Shown piece after piece: positions 48,056 through 55,490 of a stretch of DNA of 64,000 nucleotides; within the stretch, counting starts at the first letter, position 1, and each line of letters begins with the position of its first letter. The notes beneath the pieces were generated by a model that searched no databases, was not told the origin of the DNA, and saw nothing but the letters and a program-made list of their open reading frames with translations. Source of the stretch: Mycobacterium sp. ITM-2016-00318 (GTDB taxonomy: Bacteria; Actinomycetota; Actinomycetes; Mycobacteriales; Mycobacteriaceae); assembly GCF_002968285.2 (NCBI RefSeq), contig NZ_CP134400.1:2294001-2358000 (forward strand), given 5' to 3'. The translations under genes and the position numbers were made by a program.

Positions 48056-48534
48056 TGGGCGAGGTGGAATCCGGTCTTCTTGTCGACCAGCACCACGTTG
48101 GACACCAGGTCGCGGTAGCAGTCCCACCAGACGCCTCCGTTGGCGGTCGCGCCGGAGGGCAGGTTCAGGATGGAGTACTGCAGCGCGTCGGGCGCGTCGG
48201 AGTTGCGCGGCTCGTAGGCGTCACCGGTCGGGGTGACGCCTTTGAAGACGAATGCGAGCCCGGCCGCGTACGGCGCGGGCGTCTCCACGACGTGCACGGT
48301 GACGTTGGCGCGATACACCTGATAGCGCGGGGCGCGCGGGGGATAGCCGAAGCCGGGCGGGACGTCGGAGGGAAGAATGTCGTGCACGGTCACGTCGGCG
48401 ATCAGGCCCATCATCTCGACCCGGAGCGTTTCACCGAGTCGGCCGATCGGAGCGTCGACCGCGGCAGCCGGCGCGGCCAGTACGGCGCCGGACATCGTCA
48501 ATGCGGCTAACAGCAGGACCAACCAGCGGCGCAT
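48043..48534 (-). CDS. secreted MPT63-like (DUF1942) protein, Rv2668-like
   Basis: This 163-residue protein has a clear signal peptide (RRWLVLLLAALTMSGAVLAA) cleaved after AAPAAA near residue 25. The mature domain is immunoglobulin-like: RLGETLRVEMMGLIADVTV, a central YQVYRANVTVHV, and a terminal KKTGFHLAQWNV. It matches Rv2668 and the MPT63-like DUF1942 fold. It is exported to the envelope or medium; function unknown. Confidence 0.82.
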   Translation of the reverse strand: MRRWLVLLLAALTMSGAVLAAPAAAVDAPIGRLGETLRVEMMGLIADVTVHDILPSDVPPGFGYPPRAPRYQVYRANVTVHVVETPAPYAAGLAFVFKGVTPTGDAYEPRNSDAPDALQYSILNLPSGATANGGVWWDCYRDLVSNVVLVDKKTGFHLAQWNV

Positions 48535-48601
48535 GTGAATCCCCTCCATGTCGCCTCGCATGATGGCACATGCCGGCGGCCGCGGGCAGAGGGGTTGGCC
48601 G

Positions 48602-49021
48602 TCAGGAGGCCCAGGGGCCCAGGCCGCCGACCTTGTCGATCCGGATGCGGGTGAGCAGGCCCGGCGGCGAATCAGGCGGCGGGAAGTGCTCGTCGGAGCC
48701 GAGCATCGTGGTGGCGAGCTTCTTGAGCAGTTCGGGCGCGCCGCCTTCGGTGATGCGGGCGGTGCCCGTGATCGCGAGGTAGGGCGCCTGCTGACCCGGC
48801 GTGGGCTTGACGATGGTCACTGCGACTCGGGGGTCGCGCCGAACATTGCGCGTCTTGCGATATTCGGCCAGATGCGCCGAGACCAGTTCGTCACCGTCTG
48901 GCGTCGACTCCAGTCCCACCCAGACGACGGTCGCCTGCGGACTGCCGTCGGGGTTGATTGTCACCAGAGTGGCGTCTATGCCGTCGCCTATGAATTCGCG
49001 GGCAGCGTCGTTGAGCTTCAT
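48602..49021 (-). CDS. PPOX-class F420-binding oxidoreductase-like protein
   Basis: This 139-residue split-barrel protein has LNDAAREFIGDGIDATLVTIN, QATVVWVGLESTPDGDEL and RKTRNVRRDPRVAVTIVKP, the signature of pyridoxamine-phosphate-oxidase-like proteins that in mycobacteria often use F420. The substrate is unknown. The ATG at 49021 lies 28 bp downstream of the ogt stop codon on the same strand, so it may be the third gene of the sigma-ogt operon. Confidence 0.86.
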   Translation of the reverse strand: MKLNDAAREFIGDGIDATLVTINPDGSPQATVVWVGLESTPDGDELVSAHLAEYRKTRNVRRDPRVAVTIVKPTPGQQAPYLAITGTARITEGGAPELLKKLATTMLGSDEHFPPPDSPPGLLTRIRIDKVGGLGPWAS

Positions 49022-49049
49022 GCGTTGTTCTACCGCCGCGCGCGCCTTT

Positions 49050-49649
49050 TCATTCCCGAACGGCTTCCAGGTCGAGCAGCGTTGTCTTGGCAGCGGGGCC
49101 TCCGACATACTGCCCGCTGGACCCGTCAGAGCGAACGACACGGTGGCACGGGATGACGACCGGCAAGGGATTGTGCGCGCATGCCGAGCCGACGGCGCGG
49201 ACCGCGCGTGGGCTTCCGACCGCCATAGCCACGTCGGCGTAACTCTCACGGCGGCCGTACCCGAGGTCGCGCAGGTGCTCAATGACGCTGCGGCGGAAAC
49301 CTTCTGCGAGCCGAAGATCGACGGGCACCTCGAACTCGGTGCGCCGCTTGGCGAAATACTCGTCGAGCTGACGAGCCGCGTTGTCCAGCCGGGCCGGTGC
49401 GCGCAGCACCCGCGGGCTGACCGCGGACGCCAGCTTCGCCAGCACGGCGTCGTGGTCTTGGACGTCGTAGGCGACGCGGACGAGGCCGACGGTGGTGGCG
49501 GCCAGGAGCAGCTTGCCGACTGGGCTGTCTACGGTGCGGTAGGCGACGTCGAGCAGGTCGTCCTCGGTCGCCTCCCGCTCCAGTCGTAGGTGGAGGCGGG
49601 CCATGGTTTCCGGGTCGGCCTCTAGTTCGTCGAACAGGTTGATGCTCAT
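49050..49649 (-). CDS. ogt: methylated-DNA-[protein]-cysteine S-methyltransferase
   Basis: This 199-residue protein repairs O6-alkylguanine by transferring the alkyl group to its own cysteine, in VIPCHRVVRSDG (PCHRV). The helix-turn-helix RRESYADVAMAVGSPRAVRAV precedes it. The unusually long N-terminus (LFDELEADPETMARLHLRLE) resembles the leaders of actinobacterial Ogt proteins that are linked to sigma factors. Its ATG overlaps the sigma-factor stop by 4 bp. Confidence 0.93.
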   Translation of the reverse strand: MSINLFDELEADPETMARLHLRLEREATEDDLLDVAYRTVDSPVGKLLLAATTVGLVRVAYDVQDHDAVLAKLASAVSPRVLRAPARLDNAARQLDEYFAKRRTEFEVPVDLRLAEGFRRSVIEHLRDLGYGRRESYADVAMAVGSPRAVRAVGSACAHNPLPVVIPCHRVVRSDGSSGQYVGGPAAKTTLLDLEAVRE

Positions 49650-50128
49650 GCTGTTTCATCCTCCGGATAGATCTTGCGAAGCGATTTGATCCCGTCGGCC
49701 GCGGCGCGGCGGGCGGCGTCGGGAGAGTTGCCGAGTAGTCCGGAGATCTCGGCGAACGGCAGTCCCGCGATGTGGTGATAGGCCACGGCGAGACGTTGTT
49801 TGTCAGGCAGCCGTTGCAGGGCCGCCCAGAGGTCCGGATAGCGAGCGGCGGGATCAGCGCGTGTCGAGGGGCGGTCCGGCGTCGAGTCCACCGGGATCGC
49901 GCGTCGGGATCTGGCCCGCCCGACGTCGAGGGCGCGCCGGTGGGCGATCGTCGCCAGCCAGGCCTCGACGTTGGCGTCGGCGGGCAGGTCGGGGTACGCG
50001 CGCAGGGCCGAGAGGAAGGTCTCCGACCAAGCGTCCTCGGCGTCGACGGGTCCGACAACGGCGCGGCACACCCTCAGCACGGTGGCGCCGTGCGCGGCCA
50101 CCACGTCTTCGAACGGTCGCACCCTCAC
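49646..50128 (-). CDS. ECF-type RNA polymerase sigma factor linked to ogt
   Basis: This 160-residue protein has sigma region 2 (FEDVVAAHGATVLRVCRAVV, then DAEDAWSETFLSALRAY) and region 4 ([42 protein letters not shown]). GTG start at 50128. No anti-sigma gene is adjacent. Instead ogt overlaps it by 4 bp, suggesting control of an alkylation response by sensing another way. This arrangement occurs in other actinobacteria as I recall. Confidence 0.87.
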   Translation of the reverse strand: MRVRPFEDVVAAHGATVLRVCRAVVGPVDAEDAWSETFLSALRAYPDLPADANVEAWLATIAHRRALDVGRARSRRAIPVDSTPDRPSTRADPAARYPDLWAALQRLPDKQRLAVAYHHIAGLPFAEISGLLGNSPDAARRAAADGIKSLRKIYPEDETA

Positions 50129-50163
50129 ATCATGTAGACGCCGCAGCGGTTTCGTGTGTGAGA

Positions 50164-50889
50164 TCAGTTCTTGGTGAACGGTTCCAGCGCGGTGACGAGA
50201 TCGCCTTCGAAGCGGTCGCGGTCGGCGCCCGTCCGGTGCAGCGGACCGTCGTCGTCCTCCGCTTCGAACAGCGCCAGTGCGATGTGCTCGGTGCCGACAT
50301 AGTTGTGTCCCAGCCGAAGTGCCTGGCGGAAGGTCAGTTCGAGGGCCTTCTTCGCAGGGTCGTCGAACGGGATCAGCACGGGCATGTCGCCGTCCGTTCG
50401 CGCGGGCAGGGTGACAGCCTTGGCGACGGCGTCTGCATCCACGCCCTGTCCGGCCAAAAGTTTGGCCGCCAAGCCGTCGGGGTCGTCGAACAACGCGAGC
50501 AGCAGATGGTCCGGCGTGATTTCGACGTTGCCGGCTTTCTGCGCCTGGTTCTGCGCGGCGACAACGACGTTGCGTGCGCGCGGGGTGAACCGGCCGAAGC
50601 CCGCGTTGGGGTCGAGGGCGGATTCGAGGTTGGGCGCCTTGGGCACGAATCGTTTCTGCGCGGCCTGCTTGGTGACACCCATGCATTTGCCGATATCGGT
50701 CCATGAGGCCCCGGAGCGCCGCGCCTGATCGACGAAGTGACCGATCAGGTGGTCGGCGATCTCGTCGAGAGACTCGGCCGCCAGCACAGCGTCGGTGAGT
50801 TGTTCGAGTGGTTCGGAGTGCACCTTCTTGATGACCTTGATGAGGTCGTCGAGGCGTACGGGGTAGGCGATCTTCGCCGGTTCGGTCAT
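50164..50889 (-). CDS. clpC2: ClpC2: Clp N-domain protein with DNA-binding head
   Basis: This 241-residue protein has an N-terminal helix-turn-helix (SGASWTDIGKCMGVTKQAAQ, about residues 60-80) and a C-terminal Clp N-domain repeat (RFTPRARNVVVAAQNQAQKAG, LLLALFDDPDGLAAKLLAGQG, ALRLGHNYVGTEHIALALFE) like that of ClpC1. It has no ATPase domain. In M. tuberculosis ClpC2 (Rv2667) binds cyclomarin-type compounds, shielding ClpC1, and is thought to control its own gene through the DNA-binding part. Two perfect palindromes lie just upstream here. Confidence 0.93.
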   Translation of the reverse strand: MTEPAKIAYPVRLDDLIKVIKKVHSEPLEQLTDAVLAAESLDEIADHLIGHFVDQARRSGASWTDIGKCMGVTKQAAQKRFVPKAPNLESALDPNAGFGRFTPRARNVVVAAQNQAQKAGNVEITPDHLLLALFDDPDGLAAKLLAGQGVDADAVAKAVTLPARTDGDMPVLIPFDDPAKKALELTFRQALRLGHNYVGTEHIALALFEAEDDDGPLHRTGADRDRFEGDLVTALEPFTKN

Positions 50890-50891
50890 AT

Positions 50892-50938
50892 CGTCAACTC
50901 TAAGTTGACGTTATGGAAACGTCAACCGGCGGTTGACG
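50892..50938. promoter_or_regulatory. paired palindromic operators before clpC2
   Basis: Site 1 is CGTCAAC-TCTAA-GTTGACG (50892-50910) and site 2 is CGTCAACC-GGC-GGTTGACG (50920-50938). Arms are exact and both share CGTCAAC/GTTGACG half-sites. Centres are 28 bp apart. They begin 3 bp upstream of the clpC2 start codon and end at the stop of the upstream SRPBCC gene, so a bound protein would block transcription. Confidence 0.7.
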
Positions 50939-51418
50939 CTACCCGCGGGGATAGCCGTGACGCACCGTGCGATCCAGAATGCCGAGCGTGGCGCACAGTG
51001 CGCTTTCGGGGATGACGGGGAAGATGTCCGCCGCGCGCCATTCCGGGTCGATGTCGGACCAGTCATAGAACGACGTCACGAGAGTGCCGCCGTCATCCGA
51101 CGGTTCGAGGCGGTAGCCGTACACGTGGCCGATCTGCGGGCGGATCCGGCCGAGGATCGTCCAGGCGATCAACGCATCCTTCTCGAACTCGCGGATCTCG
51201 ACCGTGACGTCGTATTTGCCCATTGGGTAGTCGTTGAGGGCCTCGCGGTCCATATGGATGACGAAGGTGTCGCCGACCGCTGCCGCCACGTCGCCGTCGG
51301 CGTCCTGCAGCATGCCGGACGCGTCGATCGCGACATGGCCGTACGGGTCGCAGAGCACGGCGAAGATGTCGGCGGCTGGTGCGGCGATCGCGCGCTGTAC
51401 CTCCATGCGTTCGGTCAT
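50939..51418 (-). CDS. SRPBCC-family protein
   Basis: This 159-residue SRPBCC/polyketide-cyclase-like protein contains VQRAIAAPAADIFAVLCDPYG, then HVAIDASG, and a strand-rich core with RIRPQIGHVYGYRLEP. The ligand is unknown. Its ATG at 51418 diverges from the AraC-type gene. Its stop codon touches the palindromes of clpC2, so clpC2 may be read both from its own promoter and through this gene. Confidence 0.82.
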   Translation of the reverse strand: MTERMEVQRAIAAPAADIFAVLCDPYGHVAIDASGMLQDADGDVAAAVGDTFVIHMDREALNDYPMGKYDVTVEIREFEKDALIAWTILGRIRPQIGHVYGYRLEPSDDGGTLVTSFYDWSDIDPEWRAADIFPVIPESALCATLGILDRTVRHGYPRG

Positions 51419-51456
51419 GAGTCGATCTTGTCAGTCCGCTAGGCGTTGCTGGGCTT

Positions 51457-51482
51457 GTTTTCGGCCCCGGTTCGCGGGGTAT
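51457..51482 (+). promoter_or_regulatory. SigF-type promoter of the AraC-type gene
   Basis: GTTT (51457-51460), 16 nt, then GGGTAT (51477-51482) match the mycobacterial SigF consensus GTTT-N15-17-GGGTA. Transcription should begin near 51490, which excludes an earlier start codon for the AraC-type protein. Confidence 0.6.
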
Positions 51483-51532
51483 ACGAACGCATCGTTCAGA
51501 TTGACCATCCGAATCAGGGGAGTGCGCGAGCA

Positions 51533-51892
51533 GTGGCTGGTCACGATTACGTGCGGAATATGCCGCCCATACTTCGAGATGCCGTGTCTTTCATCCAGGA
51601 GAATGCGGATGCCGATATCGGGTTGGAAGATATTGCCGCCGCCGTCAATGTGTCGTCGCGGTCCGTGCAGTACGCCTTCCGACGCAATCTCGGCACGACT
51701 CCGCTGGAGTACCTACGGCGGGTGCGGCTGGACCGTGCGCATCGAGACCTCAAGGCCGCCGATCCGGCGCATGACACCGTCACGGCCATCGCGGGCCGCT
51801 GGGGGTTCAGTCATGCCGGGCGGTTCAGCCTGGCCTACAAGGCGGCGTTCGGCACGGCGCCAAGTCACACATTGCGGGCCTATTCCGCGTAA
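51533..51892 (+). CDS. short AraC-type regulator (C-terminal domain only)
   Basis: This 119-residue protein consists almost entirely of an AraC/XylS double helix-turn-helix: AVSFIQENADADIGLEDIAA, VSSRSVQYAFRRNLGTTPLEYLRRVRLDRAH (core RSVQYAFRRNLGTTPLEYLR) and IAGRWGFSHAGRFSLAYKAAFG. Typical AraC proteins are about 300 residues, so the sensor domain is missing; the peptide just before (GSARAVAGHDYVRNM) looks like the worn end of one. The GTG at 51533 with upstream GGGGAG lies downstream of the SigF-type promoter. It could still bind DNA constitutively. Confidence 0.72.
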   Translation: MAGHDYVRNMPPILRDAVSFIQENADADIGLEDIAAAVNVSSRSVQYAFRRNLGTTPLEYLRRVRLDRAHRDLKAADPAHDTVTAIAGRWGFSHAGRFSLAYKAAFGTAPSHTLRAYSA

Positions 51893-51895
51893 GCG

Positions 51896-52655
51896 TCACT
51901 CCGCGAAGGATATTGACGTGCCCGAACATTTGGTGACCGCCCGATCGGGCGGGAACGTTCGTGGATCGGCGCCGGCGATCGCGGTGTCTCGGTAGTAGGC
52001 GTGCCGGTCATCAACTGAGCACTCGAAGTTCGCGTTCAGCACGCGAAAGGTGGCCGGATCCGCACCGTCGTTGTCTTTCCCATCCAGTACACGCGTGACG
52101 AATCCCCGGCATAGGACCCCGCCAGCGGCCGAAAGGACGGCAGCTCCGCGACGGCGATCGGCTGGTCGAAGAAGAAGGCGCGACGGTCGTCGCGTGCGTA
52201 AGCGCCTTGTAGGACTTGGAAAGTCGCCGGATCGGCGTCGGCGCTCGGCTTGCCGTTGACGTCCACGGTGCTCCCGTCTCTTTGTAGAGGTGTGATCGGC
52301 ATCCGAGATGATCGCGAAAATCGCGGGGTCCTCGGAGAGCACCGACCCGTCGCTCCAGTAGACGACGCGACTGTCTTTGGCGAGCTCGCCGTCGAGCAAC
52401 TCGAAGTGCGCGGGGTCGTCACTGAGCACGCGGTCGCGTTGGTAGACGTGCTCGTGATCCTTGGCGAGACCGGAGCGGCCGAGCAGTTCGAAGGAAGCGC
52501 GTCGGCGTCGGGCAGCGCCACACCGTTGACGAGGACGTGGGACGAGTCCACGCCGTAGGTGGAGTCGAGCGCTCTGAAGGTTGTGGGGTCGGCATCACTG
52601 ATCTCGACGGCCTTGCCGGGGAACGCCGCGAGCTAGTACGGCCTATCGTCCCTGA
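51896..52655 (-). pseudogene. DKNYY-repeat protein gene with several frameshifts
   Basis: Peptides typical of DKNYY-repeat proteins are spread over different minus-strand frames. In order they are: DADPTTFRALDSTYGVDSSH; then, in another frame, LSDDPAHFELLDGELAKDSR and SEDPAIFAIISDAD; then DPATFQVLQGAYARDDRRAF and SFRPLAGSYAGDSSRVYW; then DPATFRVLNANFECSVDDRH and DPRTFPPDRAVTKCSG. At least three shifts (near 52500, 52280 and 52080) and an upstream TAG at the 5' end make it a dead gene. Function of the intact family is unknown. Confidence 0.78.
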
Positions 52656-52932
52656 CATGATAGCCGGCGCTTAAGAACAGAGAGTTGAGCGGCCCGTTTT
52701 CGGCTGCACGCCAAAAGGATCGCCGCAAGACGAGGCACAGCGCGGCGGTCGACTTTCGCTGCATCATTCGATGTGCCTTCTCGTCTGGGGTCACATTGAA
52801 CCGCCGGGCGAATTGGAACGTGATCACGCTAGCGCGGACATGCGGTCGGCACGCCGGACTCAATACCGGCTCAGCGGCCCGTAGGCGCCTAGGGTTGAGT
52901 GCCGCATCCGGCATTCCGGTGATAGGGGAGTA

Positions 52933-53151
52933 GTGAAGCACCGCGACGTCAGCGCCATCGACCGACAGCTGTCCTTGTTGGCTGCCGTGAGTTCGTCGAT
53001 CCGCCGTCTCGGCGGCAAGCCGTCGACGGCGCTCATCGATGAGTTGCTCGACGAGCGGATTGCGAGCAGGCCGATGCCGCTACTTGCGCCTGCGGGCCGC
53101 GGCGACGGCGATGGCAATTCCGACCAGCGCGATGATGGGTCCCAGAACTGA
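52933..53151 (+). CDS. small hypothetical protein
   Basis: This 72-residue frame begins with GTG at 52933. Its first 46 residues (SAIDRQLSLLAAVSSSIRRL, GGKPSTALIDELLDER) resemble a small helical protein I recall from mycobacteria; the last 25 residues are low-complexity and overlap the convergent membrane-protein gene by 72 bp. The overlap makes the C-terminus doubtful and it may have been extended by mutation. Confidence 0.5.
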   Translation: MKHRDVSAIDRQLSLLAAVSSSIRRLGGKPSTALIDELLDERIASRPMPLLAPAGRGDGDGNSDQRDDGSQN

Positions 53152-53268
53152 CCACGTGGTCGTGTTGCTCATTGGGCTACCCCCGACCAGCCCGAAGCCC
53201 TGCAGCGCGAACAGCAGGCCGAAGAGGGCGACGACCACGCCCACGATCACCACGATGATGCGTCCCAT
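53080..53268 (-). CDS. small two-helix membrane protein
   Basis: This 62-residue protein has two membrane helices (GRIIVVIVGVVVALFGLLFA and TWSVLGPIIALVGIAIAVAA) joined by the loop GFGLVGGSPMSNTT and ending in ARRRK. This pattern is common among mycobacterial small membrane proteins. A TACTGT -10 element ends 6 nt before the ATG, so the mRNA is probably leaderless. Function unknown. Confidence 0.8.
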   Translation of the reverse strand: MGRIIVVIVGVVVALFGLLFALQGFGLVGGSPMSNTTTWSVLGPIIALVGIAIAVAAARRRK

Positions 53269-53274
53269 GGTTCA

Positions 53275-53280
53275 ACAGTA
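53275..53280 (-). promoter_or_regulatory. -10 element for leaderless transcript of the two-helix protein
   Basis: TACTGT on the minus strand ends 6 nt before the ATG at 53268. No ribosome binding site is present. Confidence 0.5.
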
Positions 53281-53424
53281 GCGGTGAAACCCCGTGTGCG
53301 CGTAGGCCACGAAGCCGATAGCGCGGCGTTCTGCAACCGACGGTTCGCGAGTTATTCTGGCGCTCTCCCGATAATGCTCAACGAAGGCGTTGCGCCACAA
53401 CGTCTTCAGAGAAGGCTACGGTCA

Positions 53425-53568
53425 TCAGCGACCGTGGTTCCGGTAGCCGGGAACCGGCGCGACACAGTCCAAGGCGGACACTCCGACTCCGAACGGCATG
53501 CACGTCGGCACGCCGTTGAGAAGGACGTACAGGCCCGTGGGGGGTTTGCCGGTCTTACTCCCGAGCAT
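53425..53568 (-). pseudogene. truncated paralogue of the small secreted protein at 54448
   Basis: A 47-residue frame (ATG at 53568, stop at 53425) encodes GKPPTGLYVLLNGVPTCMPF, GVGVSALDCVAPVPG. This aligns with the C-terminal part of the gene at 54448-54807 (LLNGAEVCWPVGVPISALDH, VEPFPG) with 16 of 26 positions identical over the best block. The N-terminal half and signal peptide are missing, so it is a remnant or a very short derived gene, on the opposite strand. Confidence 0.6.
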
Positions 53569-53616
53569 CGCCTGAACGTGGCGACGGGGTAGGGGCAACC
53601 AGAACGGGGCGAGAAC

Positions 53617-53979
53617 ATGAAGACGATTGCAAAAGGGCTGTTCGTCGGCGCAGTGCTGGCGGGGGCCATCATGGTGGCCAGCCCGGCATCAGCGCATCCA
53701 CTCGAGGGCAGCTACAGCGGCCTGCTGATCGATGGGGCGAGACAGGTTCTCAACCCGACGCCGGTAGCGATGAGCTTTTCGGCGTGCGGTGCGGACTGTG
53801 CTCGCCTTCAGATGCCGCGCCAGAACGTCGAGTTGCGTCTGCAAGGTGGCACGTGGGTTGGCGGCTACGACTGGAACGGCTCGCGATGCACCATCACCGT
53901 CGACCGCAACGCGCAGGTGCTCGACAACGTCTGTCCGAACGACCAGCCCATGCGCATGACGCTGACCAAGAACGGCTGA
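53617..53979 (+). CDS. small secreted protein with CGxDC motif (copy 1)
   Basis: This 120-residue protein has a signal peptide (LFVGAVLAGAIMVASPASA) cleaved near residue 26, then a mature beta-rich domain of about 94 residues. Family marks are SACGADCARLQ, a central LRLQGGTWVGGYDW, and a C-terminal LTKNG. A second cysteine pair (RCTITVD and NVCPNDQ) probably forms another disulfide. I recognise no function. It is one of three paralogues within 3.4 kb. Confidence 0.8.
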   Translation: MKTIAKGLFVGAVLAGAIMVASPASAHPLEGSYSGLLIDGARQVLNPTPVAMSFSACGADCARLQMPRQNVELRLQGGTWVGGYDWNGSRCTITVDRNAQVLDNVCPNDQPMRMTLTKNG

Positions 53980-54085
53980 CGCTGACAGGTAGTGGACTAC
54001 GCGTGCCCCATCGGATGGATTCAAAAAGGATTCAGAAGTCAGCAACGAACACGCGCCTCCAGTGCGGCGCGAGGGAAGGAACAGA

Positions 54086-54448
54086 ATGAACACGATCACT
54101 CGGGGACTTGCAGCGGGCATCGTCCTCGCCGGCGCTGCCGTTGCGTTGGCCGGGCCTGCGTCGGCGGAAGCATTCGACGGGCCGTACCTCATCACCGTGA
54201 CCAACGGCCACGGGGCCGTCAACGACGGATCCAAGCAGGGTGTGTTCACGTCGCCGTGTGGTCCGGACTGCACGACCTTCAACGCAGGGGAGTGGTCGGC
54301 GGATCTTCGCCTGCAAGGCAATTCGTGGACCGGCGTGACCTCGGAGGGCCTGACATTGTCGTTCGACAAGGACTCGCTTGCCGGAACCATGTTCAAACCC
54401 GAAACCAACCAGACCGTGGACGTTCAGGTAAGCAAGGCGGCGCTGTGA
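54086..54448 (+). CDS. small secreted protein with CGxDC motif (copy 2)
   Basis: This 120-residue protein has signal peptide GIVLAGAAVALAGPASA. The mature domain has SPCGPDCTTFNAG, LRLQGNSWTGVTSEG and LTLSFDKDSLAG. It shares the motif order of copies 1 and 3, with only the CGPDC pair of cysteines left. The ATG at 54086 follows AGGGAAGGA. Its stop overlaps the next start (TGATG), coupling it to the gene at 54448. Confidence 0.8.
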   Translation: MNTITRGLAAGIVLAGAAVALAGPASAEAFDGPYLITVTNGHGAVNDGSKQGVFTSPCGPDCTTFNAGEWSADLRLQGNSWTGVTSEGLTLSFDKDSLAGTMFKPETNQTVDVQVSKAAL

Positions 54449-54807
54449 TGCGCAAACACGAGAGCGGGGCGGCACTGGCGGCGGGCGTCGTGGCACTCTT
54501 CATCTGGGCGCCGATCGCCGGTGCCGACGATTCGCCGTCATGCGCTCCCGACGACCAGCAGTGTCAGGAGCAGCAGAAGAATCCGGGGGCAGGGATCGCG
54601 AACCAGGTCATCGACAACGTGCAGCAGGGGATGGATCAGGCTAAGCAGGTTCAGAACGCCATCGACCCGAACACCGGGCAACCCTATGCCGGTAGGCCGT
54701 TTCACTTACTCCTGAACGGCGCTGAGGTTTGTTGGCCGGTCGGGGTGCCGATATCGGCGCTCGATCACGTTGAGCCGTTTCCCGGCGATGCCGACGGCAG
54801 TTGCTGA
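54448..54807 (+). CDS. small secreted protein coupled to copy 2
   Basis: This 119-residue protein has an N-terminal signal (GAALAAGVVALFIWAPIAGA), then CAPDDQQCQEQQK, a Gln-rich amphipathic stretch (IANQVIDNVQQGMDQAKQVQ), and a conserved C-terminal part LLNGAEVCWPVGVPISALDH. Four cysteines are in the mature part. It is unlike the CGxDC family but is translationally coupled to one of its members. A truncated relative lies at 53425-53568. Function unknown. Confidence 0.75.
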   Translation: MRKHESGAALAAGVVALFIWAPIAGADDSPSCAPDDQQCQEQQKNPGAGIANQVIDNVQQGMDQAKQVQNAIDPNTGQPYAGRPFHLLLNGAEVCWPVGVPISALDHVEPFPGDADGSC

Positions 54808-54822
54808 CCTGAGCGCGGGCGA

Positions 54823-55182
54823 TTAATGCGATTCGGCTTCCGCGGATTCGGTCTGCGGAGCCGAATCGTCAAGCGCGCGGGCCAATCTCTGACTCTCGAC
54901 CGCGGCCCTGTCTGATTCGCGGTCTGCAGCTTGGTAGTCGCGCAAGCTCGCTTCGCGCTCAGCGGTAGCAGCGTGGTTGTGCGCCGCCGTGTCGCCGGTG
55001 CCGTCGGAGGCGGCGGTCTCCTGAACGACTGCGGCATGACGGTGTAGCGCCGCCGCTTCCCTGTGCTGCTTTGCTGCTGATAGGTGCGCTCTCATCGCAC
55101 GCAGATGTGCATCTTGTGACCGTTCGGCTTCGGTCTCCGGCTCGCTTGTGTCCAGGGCGCGGCTCCTTCGTCCGGGATGCAA
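54823..55182 (-). CDS. helical His/Ala/Glu-rich hypothetical protein
   Basis: This 119-residue protein (TTG at 55182 taken as start) is almost wholly alpha-helical and charged, with AKQHREAAALHRHAAVVQET, HNHAATAEREASLRDYQAADR (cut) and ESQRLARAL. Small coiled-coil proteins of this type occur in mycobacteria and I know of no function. AAGGAG lies inside the 5' part, so translation might begin a few codons later. It is followed by nothing on its strand for 1.5 kb. Confidence 0.6.
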   Translation of the reverse strand: MHPGRRSRALDTSEPETEAERSQDAHLRAMRAHLSAAKQHREAAALHRHAAVVQETAASDGTGDTAAHNHAATAEREASLRDYQAADRESDRAAVESQRLARALDDSAPQTESAEAESH

Positions 55183-55235
55183 GCAGTATGCGGCATCGAG
55201 ATTGCTGTGCGCCGTCTACTAACCAAATATCGAGC

Positions 55236-55273
55236 AAAAAATGGCCCGCCGTCGCGTGAGCAGACGGTGGGCC
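55236..55273 (-). terminator. rho-independent terminator after the CsbD gene
   Basis: On the minus strand, GGCCCACCGTC (55273-55263), a 9-nt loop, GACGGCGGGCC (55253-55243), and then a run of six T (55241-55236) form a textbook intrinsic terminator 14 bp after the CsbD stop codon. Confidence 0.88.
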
Positions 55274-55286
55274 ACAAGCGTGCTGG

Positions 55287-55463
55287 TCACTTGCCCCGAA
55301 AAGCGTCCTTCACCTTCTCGCCGGCGTCCTTGAGGCTGGACTTCGTTTGGTCGACCTTGCCTTCGTTCTCGGTGCTCTTGTCGCCGGTCGCCTTACCGGC
55401 GCCTTCTTTCGCCTTGCCTCCGAGATCGTCGATCTTGTTGCTGATTTTGTCTCCGGCGCCCAT
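55287..55463 (-). CDS. CsbD-family stress protein
   Basis: This 58-residue protein is Lys/Asp/Gly-rich and repeats the CsbD pattern: KISNKIDDLGGKAKEGAGKA, TGDKSTENEGKVDQTKSSLK, EKVKDAFRGK. CsbD proteins accumulate under general stress; function unknown. ATG at 55463 after GGAAGGGG. The promoter is of SigF type (GTTT-N17-GGGTAT) with a 21-bp palindrome at the transcription start, and a strong terminator follows. It is therefore a stand-alone stress gene. Confidence 0.88.
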   Translation of the reverse strand: MGAGDKISNKIDDLGGKAKEGAGKATGDKSTENEGKVDQTKSSLKDAGEKVKDAFRGK

Positions 55464-55490
55464 AAGTGAGCCCCTTCCATTAGCGCGATT

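Noticed and set aside
52685..52941. Opposed frames of about 80-100 residues
   Set aside because: Neither has codon-usage support or a recognised domain and each is antisense to the other.
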